A model generated the notes under the pieces. It saw nothing but the letters and a program-made list of their open reading frames with translations, was not told the DNA's origin and searched no databases. Source: Moniliella sp. 'wahieum' (taxonomy: Eukaryota > Basidiomycota > Moniliellomycetes > Moniliellales > Moniliellaceae). From it: a stretch of DNA of 64,000 nucleotides. Made by a program: the position numbers and the translations under genes. Below, piece after piece: positions 11,030 to 23,206 of the stretch; within the stretch, counting starts at the first letter, position 1, and the number at the start of each line of letters is the position of its first letter. The stretch lies in NCBI GenBank assembly GCA_003971905.1, contig RSEE01000058.1, forward strand, positions 350,514-414,513, read 5' to 3'.

Positions 11030-14000
11030 TTGGCCCGAGATCCACCACGCTTGCGCTTTCAAGAGCTTCACGCTGTCGCTTCCCAGCAGCCTGTCTCCCG
11101 CCTTCTGTCCAGCTCCCGGCCCGAGCACCGCACCCGCACGCGCCTCCCCACCACCCTCACCCCCGTCCAGGGCCCCCCGCTCCCACCCGCTAGCCCCGGC
11201 TCTCGCTACGCCCCTGCCACCCCCCCCGCCCCCCTCCCCCCGGTCGCCTCCACCTCCCTGCCTCGCACCTCTGCCTATTCCCCCGGCGTAAGCATGGCCC
11301 GGCCCCGCAGCTCGACGTTGGCCCCGTCGCTTGTTGTGCCCTCCCAGCGGTCACATCCCTCTCCCTTGGTAGACGACCCCTTGCCGCCTCTGCTCGACAC
11401 ATGGGCGCCCTCGATCTGGGCCGCGCCAGATGATAACACCCTCGCTGCTGCCCGCCACAGCAGCACCGACTTTGCCCTCTCTTCGCCCTTGGCTCCCTTG
11501 CACTCGTCCTCCTTGGCCCCACCAGGCTCAACCTCCGTCCGTACCGGGCGCGATCGCGCATCCACCTTGGCTGTCGGCGCCCCCATCCCTCACAGCCTCC
11601 ACTATGCCATGGCCCGCACCCCCTCCCTTTCCCCTGACCCGTCCCCCGTCTTGGGTCCTGGCCTCGTTCCCGATCTCGATGCAGAAGATGCCCCGATGCA
11701 CCGCCGTTCGTCGGTCGGACCACAGCCTCCCCTCCCTCCTGTCGGGAGCAACATGGCCTCCAAGGCATTATGGAACCGACTCCACCTTGCCACGCAAGAC
11801 GACCAGCCTGGCCGCCGGCGTGCTGCTAGTATGATGGGACCTCCTGAACGGGGGGTTCACTTCCCCAGTCCTTTGGCGCAGGAGGAACACGTTCCACCTC
11901 ACCTCTCCCTTCCTACTTGAGAGAGAGGGACCCATCGCCTCCGCGGTTGGAGGAGCTTCCTTCCTCCTGGACAAGGGTGCGGTCTGGTACTGTGGGTGCA
12001 TTCGCCTCGAGTCCCGGAGGGTATGCTCCCTGGCCACTTTGCCTTCCCTTCGACCTCACCAGCCCTCGGTTTCCTCGCCTTTTGCCCCCTCTAGCGGCAG
12101 CGATCATTCCCACTCTTCCTCCCCTACGCTTGCCCGCCATCCACTTCTCATGCCGACGAACAGGACAACTCGTCCACGATCTCCATCCCATTTGCCACCC
12201 CCCCCATGAACGCCTTTCTACGCCTTCCACTACCGCTCCCCGTGCTCCCTCGATGTATCCATCCATCTCTCCTTGGACCTACTCTACACCTCCAGGGGCT
12301 CCATTCCTCCCCACCTCTACTCCCGCTGGCGGCATCACTGGCCAAAGTACCAGTCTCCCTTCTCCTGCGCCTGCGCCTGGCCTAGCCCCTGCCCCTGCCC
12401 CCGCTGCAGCTCCTGCCCCTGCTCCTGCTCCTACCCCTATTTCACCGCCTTCGGCACCAGCAGCCAAGAAGGCTTCCTCCAAAACGCCTGCCAGCCCTCC
12501 TCCCAGCCGGGCGTTGTGGATCGGCAGTCTACCCCCCAACTTGACGACTGCGGCGCTCACCACCCTTTTCCGCCGGTGGGGCCCACTGGAGAGCACTCGG
12601 GTACTGAGCATCAAAAATTGCGCCTTTGTCAATTCCTCAATACCGACGATGCCGTCGCGGCGCGCAACGCGATTGTTGGGACGAGGTGGGATGCTTGGGA
12701 TTACTCGGTTGGGTTAGGACTGGGACTCGACGCGGCAGGCTTTGATGCTGGTACGATCAAGTCGGAATTTGCCAAAGCGTCTCCTGCGCCAACGGCTTCG
12801 CTCGAGCGCGGTTCAGGCGATCGGACTACCACCGTGCCGGAACCCAAGGGGAACCCGTTCAGTGCGGTAGCGCGGGAACGGAATGCCGCTCATGGTCTTT
12901 TCTGCCAGCAACTCCATCGTGCCTTCCAGCGACAGGGGCGGCGTTGCCCTCCCGCCCGAAATGGCAGTCACGTCGTCCCTAGAAGACCAAAGAGCCATCT
13001 TGCACGCTCTGGCCCCAATCCGGATGGGACAAGTCCCGAAGAAGAACTGCCGGCGTCAATGGCAGTCGATCGACCCATCTAGGCCCAAACGGTTCTCCAA
13101 CCTGCTCCCCCGCCTCCTGCGCGTCACGCCGGTTCGATGCAGCCCGACTGCGTGAACTACGAAGGGCACTCGATGCACCTTCCTCCATGTGGGACGTGAA
13201 TCGATGTGCGGAAGCTTGATGCCTGACCTTGCCTCCCTCGCCAGCGATTACACGGGCAACGTGATTGTCCAGCGTCTGTTTGAGAGTGGTTCGGACGCGA
13301 CGAAGCGCGTTATGCTTCAGGCGCTCGCGCCTCACCTGGCTCGGATCGGGTGTCACAAGAACGGGACGTGGGCAGCGCAGAAGGTGCTGGAATGCATCCC
13401 GCGAGAGGGCGAGATGGTTACGCTGGCTGTGGAGGCACTTGCGCCTTATGTGCCCCCTCTGTTGCTGGACCAATTTGGTAACTATGTCGTACAAGGCTTG
13501 TTGCCCTTTGGCCCGCCCATACCGATGCCATCTTTGCTGCGTTTCTGGAGCAAACATGGGAGATTGCCCAGGGCCGATTTGGTGCGCGGTCAATGCGCGC
13601 GCTGTTGGACCATCCTAGCGTCACTGCACGCCAACGCCGTCTTGTGGGACTGGCGATCGTGCTGTGTGCTGTGCCACTCGCCTGCTCGGCGAATGGGACG
13701 ATCCTATTACATTGGCTGTTGGATGACCCGTCGCACGTGTTCCCAGGCCAGCGACATGCACTGCTTGCTGCTCGTCTGCGGCCTTACCTAGGGGACCTAG
13801 CTACGCACAAACTGGGCTCGGTCGTGCTCCTGCGCCTGGCGCACCAGACGAGCGAACCGGCAGTGGCGCAAGATACAGTCGCGGCGTTGTTTGAAGGTCC
13901 GGCGCCGGCCTACCTCGATATCCTGTTAGACCCAGTCCATGGCTCCCAGGTCATTGCACAGGTGTTGGGTGCGCCCTGCTTAGATCCAGCGCGCCGAGCA

Positions 14001-14116
14001 CGTTACCTCGCCCTGACGCGGACCGTGGTGCAGGAACGCGGCCTGGTCCATGTTCCCTCCCATCGCATGCTCGCAGAGGTGGTGGGACTGCTGCGGCCAC
14101 CAAGGAGGGCGAGTAG
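11030..14116 (+). CDS. RRM plus Pumilio-repeat RNA-binding protein (Jsn1/Puf1-Puf2 type)
   Basis: Cytoplasmic post-transcriptional regulator of the fungal Puf1/Puf2 class, which joins an RRM to Puf repeats. The N-terminus is disordered, with the family motif MARPRSSTLAPS near 11294 and WAPSIWA near 11410. The RRM lies about 12505-12690, with RNP2-like LWIGSL and RNP1-like NCAFVNFL. Puf repeats follow: LASDYTGNVIVQRLFE, IGCHKNGTWAAQKVLE, LLDQFGNYVVQGLL, then AQGRFGARSMRALLDH, LACSANGTILLHWLLD, LATHKLGSVVLLRLAH and LLDPVHGSQVIAQVLG (about 13235-13980). The first three retain Asn/Gln-type recognition helices; the later ones are divergent. Frame breaks occur near 11920, 12200-12300, 12630, 12700-13080 and 13500-13590. 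The end is placed at TAG 14114-14116, assuming one missing base; the open frame otherwise runs to 14402. The start is uncertain. Confidence 0.87.
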
Positions 14117-14934
14117 AGCAGACTTGGGCGTGTGTCTCCTCTGCATAGCCAAGGCGCAATGCGGGGCCTCAATATTCAATGCTGGATTTGGCAGGCAGCG
14201 GTTGTTGCCTCTCGTGTCTTTTTGCTCCTACCATGTCCCACCAGGACAAGAGCACAATGATCGCGGTATTTTCGATTTTCGGTTGGTTATACCTCTAACC
14301 TCCTCCTCCTCCTCTCCTCCTCCTCTCTTCGTGGTGGCGCGCATATCTGCTTGTGCTAGTGCTGTGCTTGTCTTGCTGGTGATTACCTCAATGACTAGAT
14401 GACGACTATGGAAGCTGGGCGTTGGGTGGAACTGTCAGCGTGTGTGGGGGATGGGTTGCAGGCATAATGGAAACTGCCATAGACAATGGACTGGAAGCTT
14501 GGCATGCCAGACACGCCTCGCAGTATGGTATGTATCCGCAGGGGACGTGTGTGGGGGCTGCGCTGCGTCTGTGCCTCTGCGCGCCGGACGACCATCGGTG
14601 ATTGGGCCATCCGAGCGTCAGCATTAGCAATTGCGGCTCTTCCACACGCTCCGCCGACACGCGGCTGGCCGATGGGGCCGCACAGAGGACGCAAGCCACC
14701 GTCAGTCGCCGTGGGCGCTGGGCTTCGATGTCCCCCTGTGGCCATCCGTCTGGGTGGAAGAGTGTCAGAGTGAGGATGTGCATGAGATGATGTCAATGCG
14801 AAGAATGCAATCCCCATCGGAGGGGCTCGGCCAGCCTTTGATTCTTTCAGGCGGCCAGCGTCCCAACACACGCACAACACAGCCGCCGTGCCGCCGCGGC
14901 CTGCCCCGCGGTGTGAAGCTTGAAGTTGTGAAGC
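14117..14934. other. Intergenic region
   Basis: No gene recognised. A polypyrimidine stretch (CTC repeats, about 14300-14330) follows the Puf gene. Confidence 0.5.
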
Positions 14935-17900
14935 ATGTCAAGCTCAAGCAGGCTACGCTCGCTGCTGGCCGTGCCTGCCTGCCTGCTGCTCTCCGTCGCT
15001 CCATGCCCAGCACTGCTGGTCCCGCCGGCTTCGCCCTCCACCACGCCTCCTCACCCCCACCTGCGCCGCCCCCTCCATCCCTCCACCACCCACCACCACC
15101 ACCACCATCCCCTCCCCCTCCCCTGCATGGGCTCCTCCCTCTCCCTCCACCCCCCTCTCCCCCATGCCCTCGCCGCCTGGCCGTCCCCGCCCCGCCCACC
15201 ACACCCCCTCCCCCGCCCAGGCTGGCGACCTGGACCCAATCCTAGAACGAGATGCTGTGCTCGACAATGCCGACGAGTATGTCCCCCCTGGCCCCGCTCT
15301 GCCCCATGGTCCCTGACCGCCTTGCTTCGCTCGCTTCCTCCTTACTCTCCAGCCCCGTTCTCAGCACTCCCCATCCCACTGCGCCTGCACCAGCCCACCC
15401 GTCCATCGCCTCCACCAGTGCTGCCCCCTCCCTCTGCGCCAGGGCAGCACGATCCCCCTCCGCCACCCGCCCTCCTGCCGCAGCCCAACCTGGCCCAGTT
15501 TGGCTGCGCATCTCACTACAGCCACACCAGCGATTCGGACCTGGGCTACACGGCCAACACCATCGTTCGTCCTCCTAGGGATCAGCTCGGGCAGCTGCAG
15601 GTCCATGTTCATGGCGTCGCGCTCGTCGGGGCCAAGAGCCGAGTTGAGACGCAAATCCGAATGCGGATCGAATTAGTGCGCCCCACCCGCCCTCGATGCC
15701 AGACGGGTCCGACCCGCATGCGGGCGAAGAGGCTGTCTGCTCTGCAAGCCACCTCGCCTCAGGCCATCGACACGGCCCGTGCCCGCTTTGGCCCCCCGAA
15801 CTGTGGCAGCGCATCGGCAGTTTCACCCACATCAAACTGCCCCCCGGAACGGCCACACGGCGCAAGGGCCGCAAGTACAAACCCCCGAGGTGGATGCACA
15901 ACGCGCGCTCTTCCTGGATGCTACAGTGGTAACCGCCACCCCACCTCATAACAGTATTAGTGTGTGTGACAGCTGCTGCACACGCGAGCGCAAACGTGCG
16001 CTTCGCCTCAAGGCCAAACGCAAGGGTGAGGTTGGAGACCTGGAAGAACCCCCTACCGAGGAGGAGATGCGTTCCATGGGGGTTGATCCAACTCTGCCTA
16101 ACGCTGTTGAGCTCGTTCTGGCCCACCGAAATCAACGTGCCAAGTCTCGCGTGGTGGTGTTCAACTCGGACGACTATATCGAGTTCCATAATGGCGAGGC
16201 CGTGTTGCCAACAAGGATTACATGCTACTGTCGGCACCACAAGGAAACGGTCGGGTTCTGCATCATCTTTACTCTGCGAGATTGGACGGGCCAGCTGCTT
16301 GCTTCCGGTACCACCCCTCCCATTATGATCACCGACGACCATAAAGCCCCCAAACGGCTCTGGGCCATGCACAAATCCAAGCCCAAGCCGATGCTTTGGC
16401 CACCGCCCTCTCCCAAGCCCATGAGCAAATGCAACTCCCTTGCCTAACCAGGGTACCACCCCGCTAGCGCCGTTACCACCGACAGAGGAATCTGCTCCGT
16501 CACAGGACAATACGGTTGGCCGTCTGCCGCCGCAACGGCGCAAGAGCAGTACGGTGCGGCCCAAGCCGTATGCTCGGCACCCTAGCAACGCATCTTCTCT
16601 CCCGCCCAATAGGGCCCAGCGTGCCATCTCGCGCGTTTCGGTCCCGTCCCCGGCACCGGCAACAATGGATGCAACGCTCGAGATGGCGCGCAGAGCATCA
16701 ACGGTTTCCCAGCACGAGACGGTACCCAGTGTACACCCACACGACACCAATCTTACGGAAGCCATCTCCTTCTCTGGCACCGCTTCTCCCTCGTCCAACA
16801 CGCTTCCACAAGGTCCAATGCCCCTTTCGGCACTGCAATCCGGACTAGCTCCCGACACTCTTCAACCGCTTCCGATGGAGGATGTGTGGATGGGCTCACT
16901 TCCCTCTGGCTTGCCTGTCAACCCCGACCCCAACATGTTGATGCAAGCTTTCCTCTTTGCCAGGTCCCAGACTGAGGGGGAGACGTCCAACACTGATGGA
17001 ACGAGCCCAGAATTCGTGGCAGCCATGATGTCGGCCATGATGAATTTCAACCCTCAGCCCAGCCCTGGGGCGCAGGGGAGTACCCTGCCCCCTGGCCAAG
17101 GAGATCCCAATCGGAACGAGTTGATTTTCCCACTTCCTGGGGCGACGGCCTCCATGCCCACTTTTACCCCTTCCCCACTTCCTCCCCCTCCTGCACCCAA
17201 AATTTCGCAACTGATCCCTCGGGAAGGCCCGACAACCGGAGGGATCGAAGTCACGGTGCTAGGAGAGAACTTTGTCCCTGGAGTCACGGTCCTATTTGGA
17301 GATCACCCCGCTATCAACACCAAGGTGTGGGCGAGCAATACGCTTGTTTGTACCTTACCCCCCTCGGCTTGCCCGGGCCCGGTGATCACTAGTCTCCAAC
17401 TTAACGATGTTCGTCTCACACCGAAAAAGGACCAAACTTCTCCGCTTCCCTTCTTTACCTATGTGGAGCAGGCCGATCGTGGACTGATGGAGCTGGCGCT
17501 CCAAGTGGTCGGGCTCAAGATGACGGGCCAAGTGCATCTCGCGGGACGTAGCAATGAGGGTGGTCGGGCACGAGAACGATCCCTCATCCAACTCGTCCAA
17601 CGCCGACGTGAGCAATAGCTCCAACCCCACTTCGGCCACCCAATTCTCGCTCCTTCAGTCGGTTGCAGAGGAGAAGCGGAAGCCGCTAGCGTTCCAAGAT
17701 ACCTTGCTTGCCCTCTTGGCACTATCCGATGTAGAGGTCCCTCCTCCTCTGCAGACACGGGGCACGGTCCAACTTCCTCCTTCTCGATGGGGCGAGCTGT
17801 ACGTTGGCCAACCCGGCGGGACAGACGATGCTGCACCTTGCTGTTGTCCTGGGCCTGTCTCGTCTGGTGGAGGAGCTGGTGCGGCGAGATGCACGGTCAA

Positions 17901-18705
17901 TGCACCGGACCGGAACGGATTGACTCCCTTGCACTTTGCTGTGCTGCATGGTCGAACCGAGGTAGCACGGTACCTGCTGTGCCACTTTGCCGACCCACGC
18001 GCATGTACGCGCCAAGGCAAGAGTCCCCTCGAGCTGGCTCGGTTGGCTGCACAAGAGGATACAGCCAAGGTGCTCGAACATCACTTTGACCTGCTCGCCC
18101 TGTCCGCCAAGGTCGATGCGGAAGCACAGGAAAGCGGGGACGAATGGGACTGTGCCTCGGATGGGGCAGTAGATACGGCATCTGAATCCCATTCGAGTGA
18201 TGGGGCCGGACCCGCGTCCCAATCTTGTTGAGGATGCGACCGCGAGCCTGCCCCCACCTTGGACCGACTCCAAACCTCCCCTTCCACTCAGACTCGCACG
18301 TCGAGCTGGGAAGAAAAGGCCTTGTTAGCCGCTAGCTTGGCCAAGTTGGCCGAGGAAGCGCAGCGCAACCAGCCCGAACAGTCAAGACAGCAAGGTGTCC
18401 CGAAGTCCCGGTTCGCACTGGGTCTCCCGCACCGAGCAAGGCAGGTGCACTCTCCCCCGCTGTCGGTGTACCAAGTCCAAGTGCCTCGGGTCGAGAGGAG
18501 CCCGCACCCGCCCCCCCCGCCCTATTACGACGAGGGGGTACCGCGCCACGACCGCAAAGGACGCTATGTGGTACGGAACCGGTTTGCCTGGAAACAGGAT
18601 CGCATGTTGGTCCTGTTCTGGTTGCCTGCTCTGGTACTTGCTTCGGTACTGTTGTTGCTCTATTCGCCCGTGCTCGGGAGGATCTCCCCGCTTCTCGGGG
18701 GGTGA
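14935..18705 (+). CDS. ER-membrane-tethered transcription factor, Spt23/Mga2 family
   Basis: Membrane-anchored activator of fatty-acid desaturase and hypoxia genes; in yeast it is released from the ER by ubiquitin-proteasome processing. Seen in order: GAKSRVETQI (about 15640), the DNA-binding-region signature HIKLPPGTATRRKGRKYKPP with FLDATVV and ISVCDSCCTRERKRA (15820-16000), and VVVFNSDDYIEF (16150). The IPT/TIG domain starts at ISQLIPREGPTTGGIEVTVL (about 17200-17470). Ankyrin repeats include LTPLHFAVLHGRTEVARYLL (about 17830-18090). A C-terminal transmembrane helix, MLVLFWLPALVLASVLLLLY (about 18604-18665), precedes the stop at 18703-18705. Frame breaks lie near 15700, 15890, 16440, 17600, 17870 and 18230. 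The region before 15580 is Pro-rich and the start at 14935 is tentative. Confidence 0.9.
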
Positions 18706-20023
18706 CGTGTGGACAAACATGTGACATGGGGTCATGCAATGTGGGGTTACTAGTCACTGGTCACTGGTCATTGGTCATGGGAGCCCGAGTTGGTCCCCGT
18801 CGGTGGGGATAGGGAAGCGAGAAAGTGTATCTATGCTACGAGAGGTTGTGGACCTTATTTTGTTGTTGTTCTGTACTTGCTTGAGAAGGTGTTCGTTTGT
18901 GACAACTATACTACTATTCACGCTGAGACTTATTGTTAGTCTTCGAAGGTTAGAAATGAGAGAGACAAAACAGGTATGCAGATACGCAGAGAGGGCGAGA
19001 GATCGATCATGATCGATGTTCGAGAAAACACCTAAGTTCGTGTAAGTAGATCTTGATGTACTACTCAGTACTCAACGTACCCAACGTCCCCAACGTCCCC
19101 AACGTTCAAACCGTCCCCTCACCCATCCCAACACCGAAACAATATGGTTCGCACTGCTGTTTTCCGGTGGAGGTCGGAGTTGGGATGGGATGATGCACAT
19201 CATGCATCATGATGCAGGGGCTCGCTTCGAAACCTATAATAGTATCCGTACGTATATTCCAGTCCCAGGTCAAGCTTCAAGGGACCAAGCGATCGTGACT
19301 AGGGACTAATACTGGGGAATGACTATAGTAAACTAGTAACTGGGGAAATGGGTGTTGGAATATTCCAAGAAAGTGGTGACTTGGGGTGCTCACATGTGCT
19401 CACATGACACAGTTGCCGCCCATGCGAAGCGCGGCCTCCCGTTCGCTTGCGCCCCTCTTTTAATCGTAGGAAATGGGAAACCGCAAGCAAAGGTGAGGCT
19501 CGGGATCGATCAAGAATGGGAGGCCATCTGCCAAGCTCATCGTGTATTTTCAATTGGGCAGGGGAGGAGAGGAGACGAGAGGAGACGAGAGGATGGGAAA
19601 GGTTGTGTAGGGAAATGACAAGAGGTTCAAGTAACAAGAAGGAAAAGAGATCGTTGTGCAACCGAAATGCTGATCACCAGCAGGCCCCAACCATTGCACG
19701 AGATGGATGTGTGGACATAAGTGTATACATGTATCATGGTGTGTGCCAACGGCACAAAGAAAGTGATGACAATTTGAAGCAAAGCAGGCCTTACTCACAA
19801 CTGATATGTGCCCGATGACCTACCGAAACCGTAGATCATAGTATGAGAGGACCAGGATGGAAGGACGGTCTGCAAGGTCAAGCCACGTTGCTTAGAACCG
19901 AGCGGGCCGTGACCTGCGGGTCAATGGCACTAAGGGTTGATGTGGCCATGCCAAAGATGCCCGGAGGTTGAAATGCAGTCACAGAAGGTACCGTGAGCTG
20001 CACCGGAAGAGAGCGGGTGGGTG
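18706..20023. other. Intergenic region between convergent genes
   Basis: Between the 3' ends of the Spt23/Mga2-like and LC8-like genes, so it should hold only 3' UTRs and spacer. More AT-rich than the flanking genes. Contains a period-7 array at 18749 and CCAACGTCC repeats at 19077-19107. Confidence 0.5.
18749..18780. repeat. Period-7 ACTGGTC array
   Basis: ACTAGTC, ACTGGTC, ACTGGTC, ATTGGTC, ATGG: four heptamers in register that drift by single substitutions. Confidence 0.9.
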
Positions 20024-20993
20024 TCATAACGGCACGCAAACGGGGAGGGGAAGGGGGGTTGGAATGGTCCGGAACCCCGACGGTGGTCTCTTTCTTCGCA
20101 TTTTTTCTTCCGTCGTGACCGTGGGTGGTGTCGAGGGAGTGGTGAGGGGCAAATCTGGCCTTAACTTTTCAGGATCGCCAATTTTGTCCTTAGGGTCAAA
20201 CTCCGTCGGGTCATGGTGTATGGTAACCGTAAGGATACCCGCGGTGAGAACGATGGATGTGTGCGGCGTGGCGGTGGGAGGAATATAAGCAGCCGAAAGA
20301 CCAATGAGCACATCCCATCCGCCCGGTACGTTGTGATCCATAAGGTTGTCCAAACGGAAAGAAATGGCCTCGGTGGCATCCGCAAAGGATGCCGGCGTGG
20401 TGGACAAGACTGCGTTAACGTGTGTGCAAACCTTCTCTGCCATCTCGTCCGACATGGTTGTGGAAGCGATGGCAGGGTTGGGGATGGGAGGGACAGAGAC
20501 AGTCTCATTTGACGGCTTCGTCTCCTCCGTTGCCATGTCGATCTCCTCAACATGGTCGGTTACTTTCTCACTTACAGGGATATTCTCCTTCGCAATGGCG
20601 CCTTCTCCTGAGCCTTTTTCGTGTACAGAGCGATTGCACCAGATAGCGTAGAACATATCGCCGTGCTTAACGTTTAAAAACGTGTTGGCATCTGCAGAAG
20701 TAGGGGGTGGGGGTTAGGGCGTGTGACCCGCATCACAAAAAGACGCACGCCCTGATATTGTCAGAAAGGGTGAGGAAAACGTACCATCGCAGACGCTGAA
20801 CTCGAACGAGGCGCCAGAGATGCAGGACAGGACAGTGGGGGGAGAGAGCTGCATCGAGGTCTTTTGAAATCTGGCGGGCCGGGGCGAGGGTGGGATGAGG
20901 ATGGGCAAGGGCGTTGGAGAGAACGAAGAGGGCGATGCGTTGGGTGTCAAGACTCATGTCCGAGTCAAGGACCTGCAGGTGAGTGGGAGCCAT
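20024..20993 (-). CDS. Protein with two tandem dynein light chain LC8-like domains
   Basis: Start ATG complementary to 20991-20993, stop at 20024-20026. Exon 1 20785-20993, intron 20692-20784 (donor GTACGT, acceptor CTGCAG), exon 2 20024-20691. The first domain, beginning LQVLDSDMSLDTQ and ending ANTFLNVKHGDMFYAIWCNR, follows the LC8 (DYNLL) pattern: a DMS start, two helices, then strands ending in a hydrophobic strand. After an acidic Glu/Thr/Pro linker, the second domain starts again with TTMSDEMAEKVCTHVNAVL and runs through GGWDVLIGLSAAYI to the strand SIVLTAGILTVTIHHD. A Pro-rich tail follows. LC8 proteins are normally about 90 residues, homodimeric, and bind short peptides in dynein and many other complexes. 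One frame break lies in the G-run at 20837-20842. The LC8 assignment is my alignment by eye and needs a profile search. Confidence 0.65.
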
Positions 20994-22055
20994 GGTGGGT
21001 AGAAGAATGAGAAAGCGGGCACGAAGGGGAGGATGGTGGCGACGAGGACGGATAGAGGGGAAAAGGAGCCAACCGTTGGTGCAGGGGGAGTGGGGGGGCA
21101 GCGACGGAGAAGATTATATATATGTACCTTCGGACTGTGTTATTATAATCGCCCACTTCGATCAATAAGCTCAATCGACACATGAAATAAGTTATGCCCA
21201 CCGGCTCAGCGCTCAGCCTGGGGCTGAGCGGTCACCCGCGGGGCCAGCCCTCGTACGAGGGTGGTCTGGGTCGGTGTGTTAGCGTACGGCCGCACCGCCA
21301 CAATCGGACACCGAGTAGCACGGAGGGACTCGGCTGAGATTCGATACAGGAGTCGTGAGTACTGAGTGCAGAGGATAATGGCCTAGCTAGCGCCAACTAC
21401 TGTGCATGAGAAGAGAGCGCTTGAGAGCACTGTTGAGTATCGAGGAGAACGAGAAGAGCACAGGCCAACAGGGGTATTGGTTCGTTATTACATCGGGTGT
21501 GCTCTATCTCTGCTGCGCTCGGACGGTACGGTATACGTGTGGTGGAGCAAAATGGTAACGTGGTTAAGCGAGAGACGTCCTATTTCACTTTCATCAGTGG
21601 AACACGTATGCCGAGGAGACTGCGAGAGCTGCGCCCACAGCAATCTCATATGTGGTCAGAGCCTGTATCGGGCTTACACGGCTTACGCCCAGTACGCACT
21701 CTTTGCTGTCAAAAACGCACTTCCGATATCCTCAGCAGGAACGATGAGTCCGATGAGTGTGTATCTGCAAAAAGGTTGGTCGATATATAATCACCATAGG
21801 GGGATGCTGATCAGACGGGGTTTACACGTATGTGTTCACTACAAAGGTTCACACTGATACAGACACCATTGTGGTGTCAACGAAGCTTCCCATACTTAGT
21901 ACATATGGCTTTCCCACACTACGGAATTCAGTTTGAATATATTCACCCCGAATATATGGAAGACAAGAAGTTGGGTATAGAAAAGGTATGTTTCGTCATA
22001 GCGGCAAAACATCAATTTAACAGGTCTTTGCTGTGTGGTTGGAGGTCGTCTCAAG
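20994..22055. other. Intergenic region
   Basis: Upstream of the LC8-like gene. TATATATG at about 21116-21124 lies about 125 bp upstream of that start and could be its TATA region. No conserved protein seen. Confidence 0.45.
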
Positions 22056-22151
22056 GATTGCGTGGTGAAAAGGTATCACGACAGATTGTGGTTACACAGT
22101 CGTAAAGCTCCACGAGCTCTGTTATTCTCAGTTCGATTCTGGGCGCAGTCA
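22056..22151 (+). tRNA. tRNA-His(GTG) with 25-nt intron
   Basis: The cloverleaf closes fully. Acceptor stem GATTGCG (22056-22062) pairs with CGCAGTC (22144-22150). D-arm is GTGA/TCAC. Anticodon stem ACAGA/TCTGT surrounds the loop TTGTGG...C with anticodon GTG at 22088-22090. T-arm is CTCAG-TTCGATT-CTGGG; discriminator A at 22151. The intron 22092-22116 sits at the canonical position 37/38, and its CCAC can pair with the anticodon GTGG, as in eukaryotic pre-tRNAs. A second, diverged copy lies at 60000-60093. Confidence 0.93.
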
Positions 22152-22152
22152 C

Positions 22153-22158
22153 TTTTTT
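22153..22158 (+). terminator. RNA polymerase III terminator of tRNA-His
   Basis: Six T residues beginning two bases after the tRNA 3' end. Confidence 0.85.
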
Positions 22159-22857
22159 GCGCGGCAAGTCCCTCATTAACTTTTGTTCAAATGCCCGGCC
22201 TTCAATCAGTGGCCAGTAGCGAAGAAGAGTAATAACGAGGAGACTACCGGGCCTACGGCCCGGTCTGCTGAGGCTTCGCGCCAGCCTGTCCTTGCACTGA
22301 TGGCGACGGTTCTCATGCCATCATTCCCCCTTCGTCTCCATCATTATCATTCCATTGACCCCCTTTTCCCCACTGTGGTCTACCGTTCCAAAGGCCCCTT
22401 TCCCACCGTCAGCGCTGTCCACCGTTCCATCATCCTCAGAGACCTTCACTCCCGTGTGCAGCAGATAGGTTAACGTTCCAGCATATTCATCGTGTGGCAT
22501 AGTATACCGTTCTGTAGTCAGTAGGATCAGCAGACCGTGTTCTCTTTTTAATAGCATAGAGATGAGATTTGGAAGCGAGTGAGGGGAACCACGAAAGGCC
22601 CTGGTTTGCGTTTGCTGGCGATTCTACCGGCCGCTTGATTGAGTTGGAACGAGACATACTATCTGTCCCAAACTTCACAGGATGCGTTATTAACACTAAG
22701 GTAGAGGTGATGTGTATATATGTGTGTGCATGGTATATCGGGATGGACAGAACCAAACAACATTGCCATCAAGTCTGATCCCCATATGATGCTTGACCTG
22801 GTCCGCTCATCGACTCATCCCATCTCCAAGGTTCGTTTGTTGCATCGTACTTCGTCA

Positions 22858-22971
22858 TTATCCATCACTTGATGAATTATGATCTTCTTTGTAGTGTTCC
22901 ACATACTGTGACCATGACTTGAACACCTCGCGGCAGTGAGGGCAGTAATACGACAATGAAGGGCCCGCCAT
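22858..22971 (-). CDS. 37-residue single C2H2 zinc finger microprotein
   Basis: The reading frame from ATG (complement 22969-22971) to TAA (22858-22860) encodes 37 residues with a complete finger: CPHC, twelve residues, H, four residues (YKED), H, in the segment YYCPHCREVFKSWSQYVEHY. Upstream on the same strand are an acceptor CCACAG at 22992-22997, a matching donor GTATGT at 23098-23103 (112-nt intron), and TATATAA at 23200-23206. So the unit looks like a spliced gene with a TATA box. An upstream coding exon reading TALQALAALNFDFD into the same frame is possible, which would make the protein longer. Zinc-binding residues are seen directly; function is unknown. Nucleic-acid or protein binding is only what such fingers usually do. 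Confidence 0.5.
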   Translation of the reverse strand: MAGPSLSYYCPHCREVFKSWSQYVEHYKEDHNSSSDG

Positions 22972-23199
22972 ATCGAAATCGAAGTTGAGAGCTGTGGATC
23001 AAGAAGTGAGTGAGTATACTGTCACAGCCAGGACTCGGCTCCAAACAAAACTTGCTGAGGCTCTGCTTTGGTTCTTGGATCAGAGAAAGAGAGGAACACA
23101 TACCTGCCAGTGCCTGCAACGCAGTGGTGCTGGGAAAGGTCCGATACGAGAGTGATATCGGGGGGATAATTGGTGGAAGTATAGAGAGAAACGGGAAAA

Positions 23200-23206
23200 T
23201 TATATA
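23200..23206 (-). promoter_or_regulatory. Putative TATA box of the C2H2 microprotein gene
   Basis: TATATAA on the minus strand (CGTATATAATTTTCCC context), about 95 bp upstream of the predicted splice donor at 23103. Confidence 0.4.

Noticed and set aside
19077-19107. CCAACGTCC repeat as a telomere-like element
   Set aside because: Only about three copies with a changing period, interstitial, and unlike TTAGGG-type telomeres.
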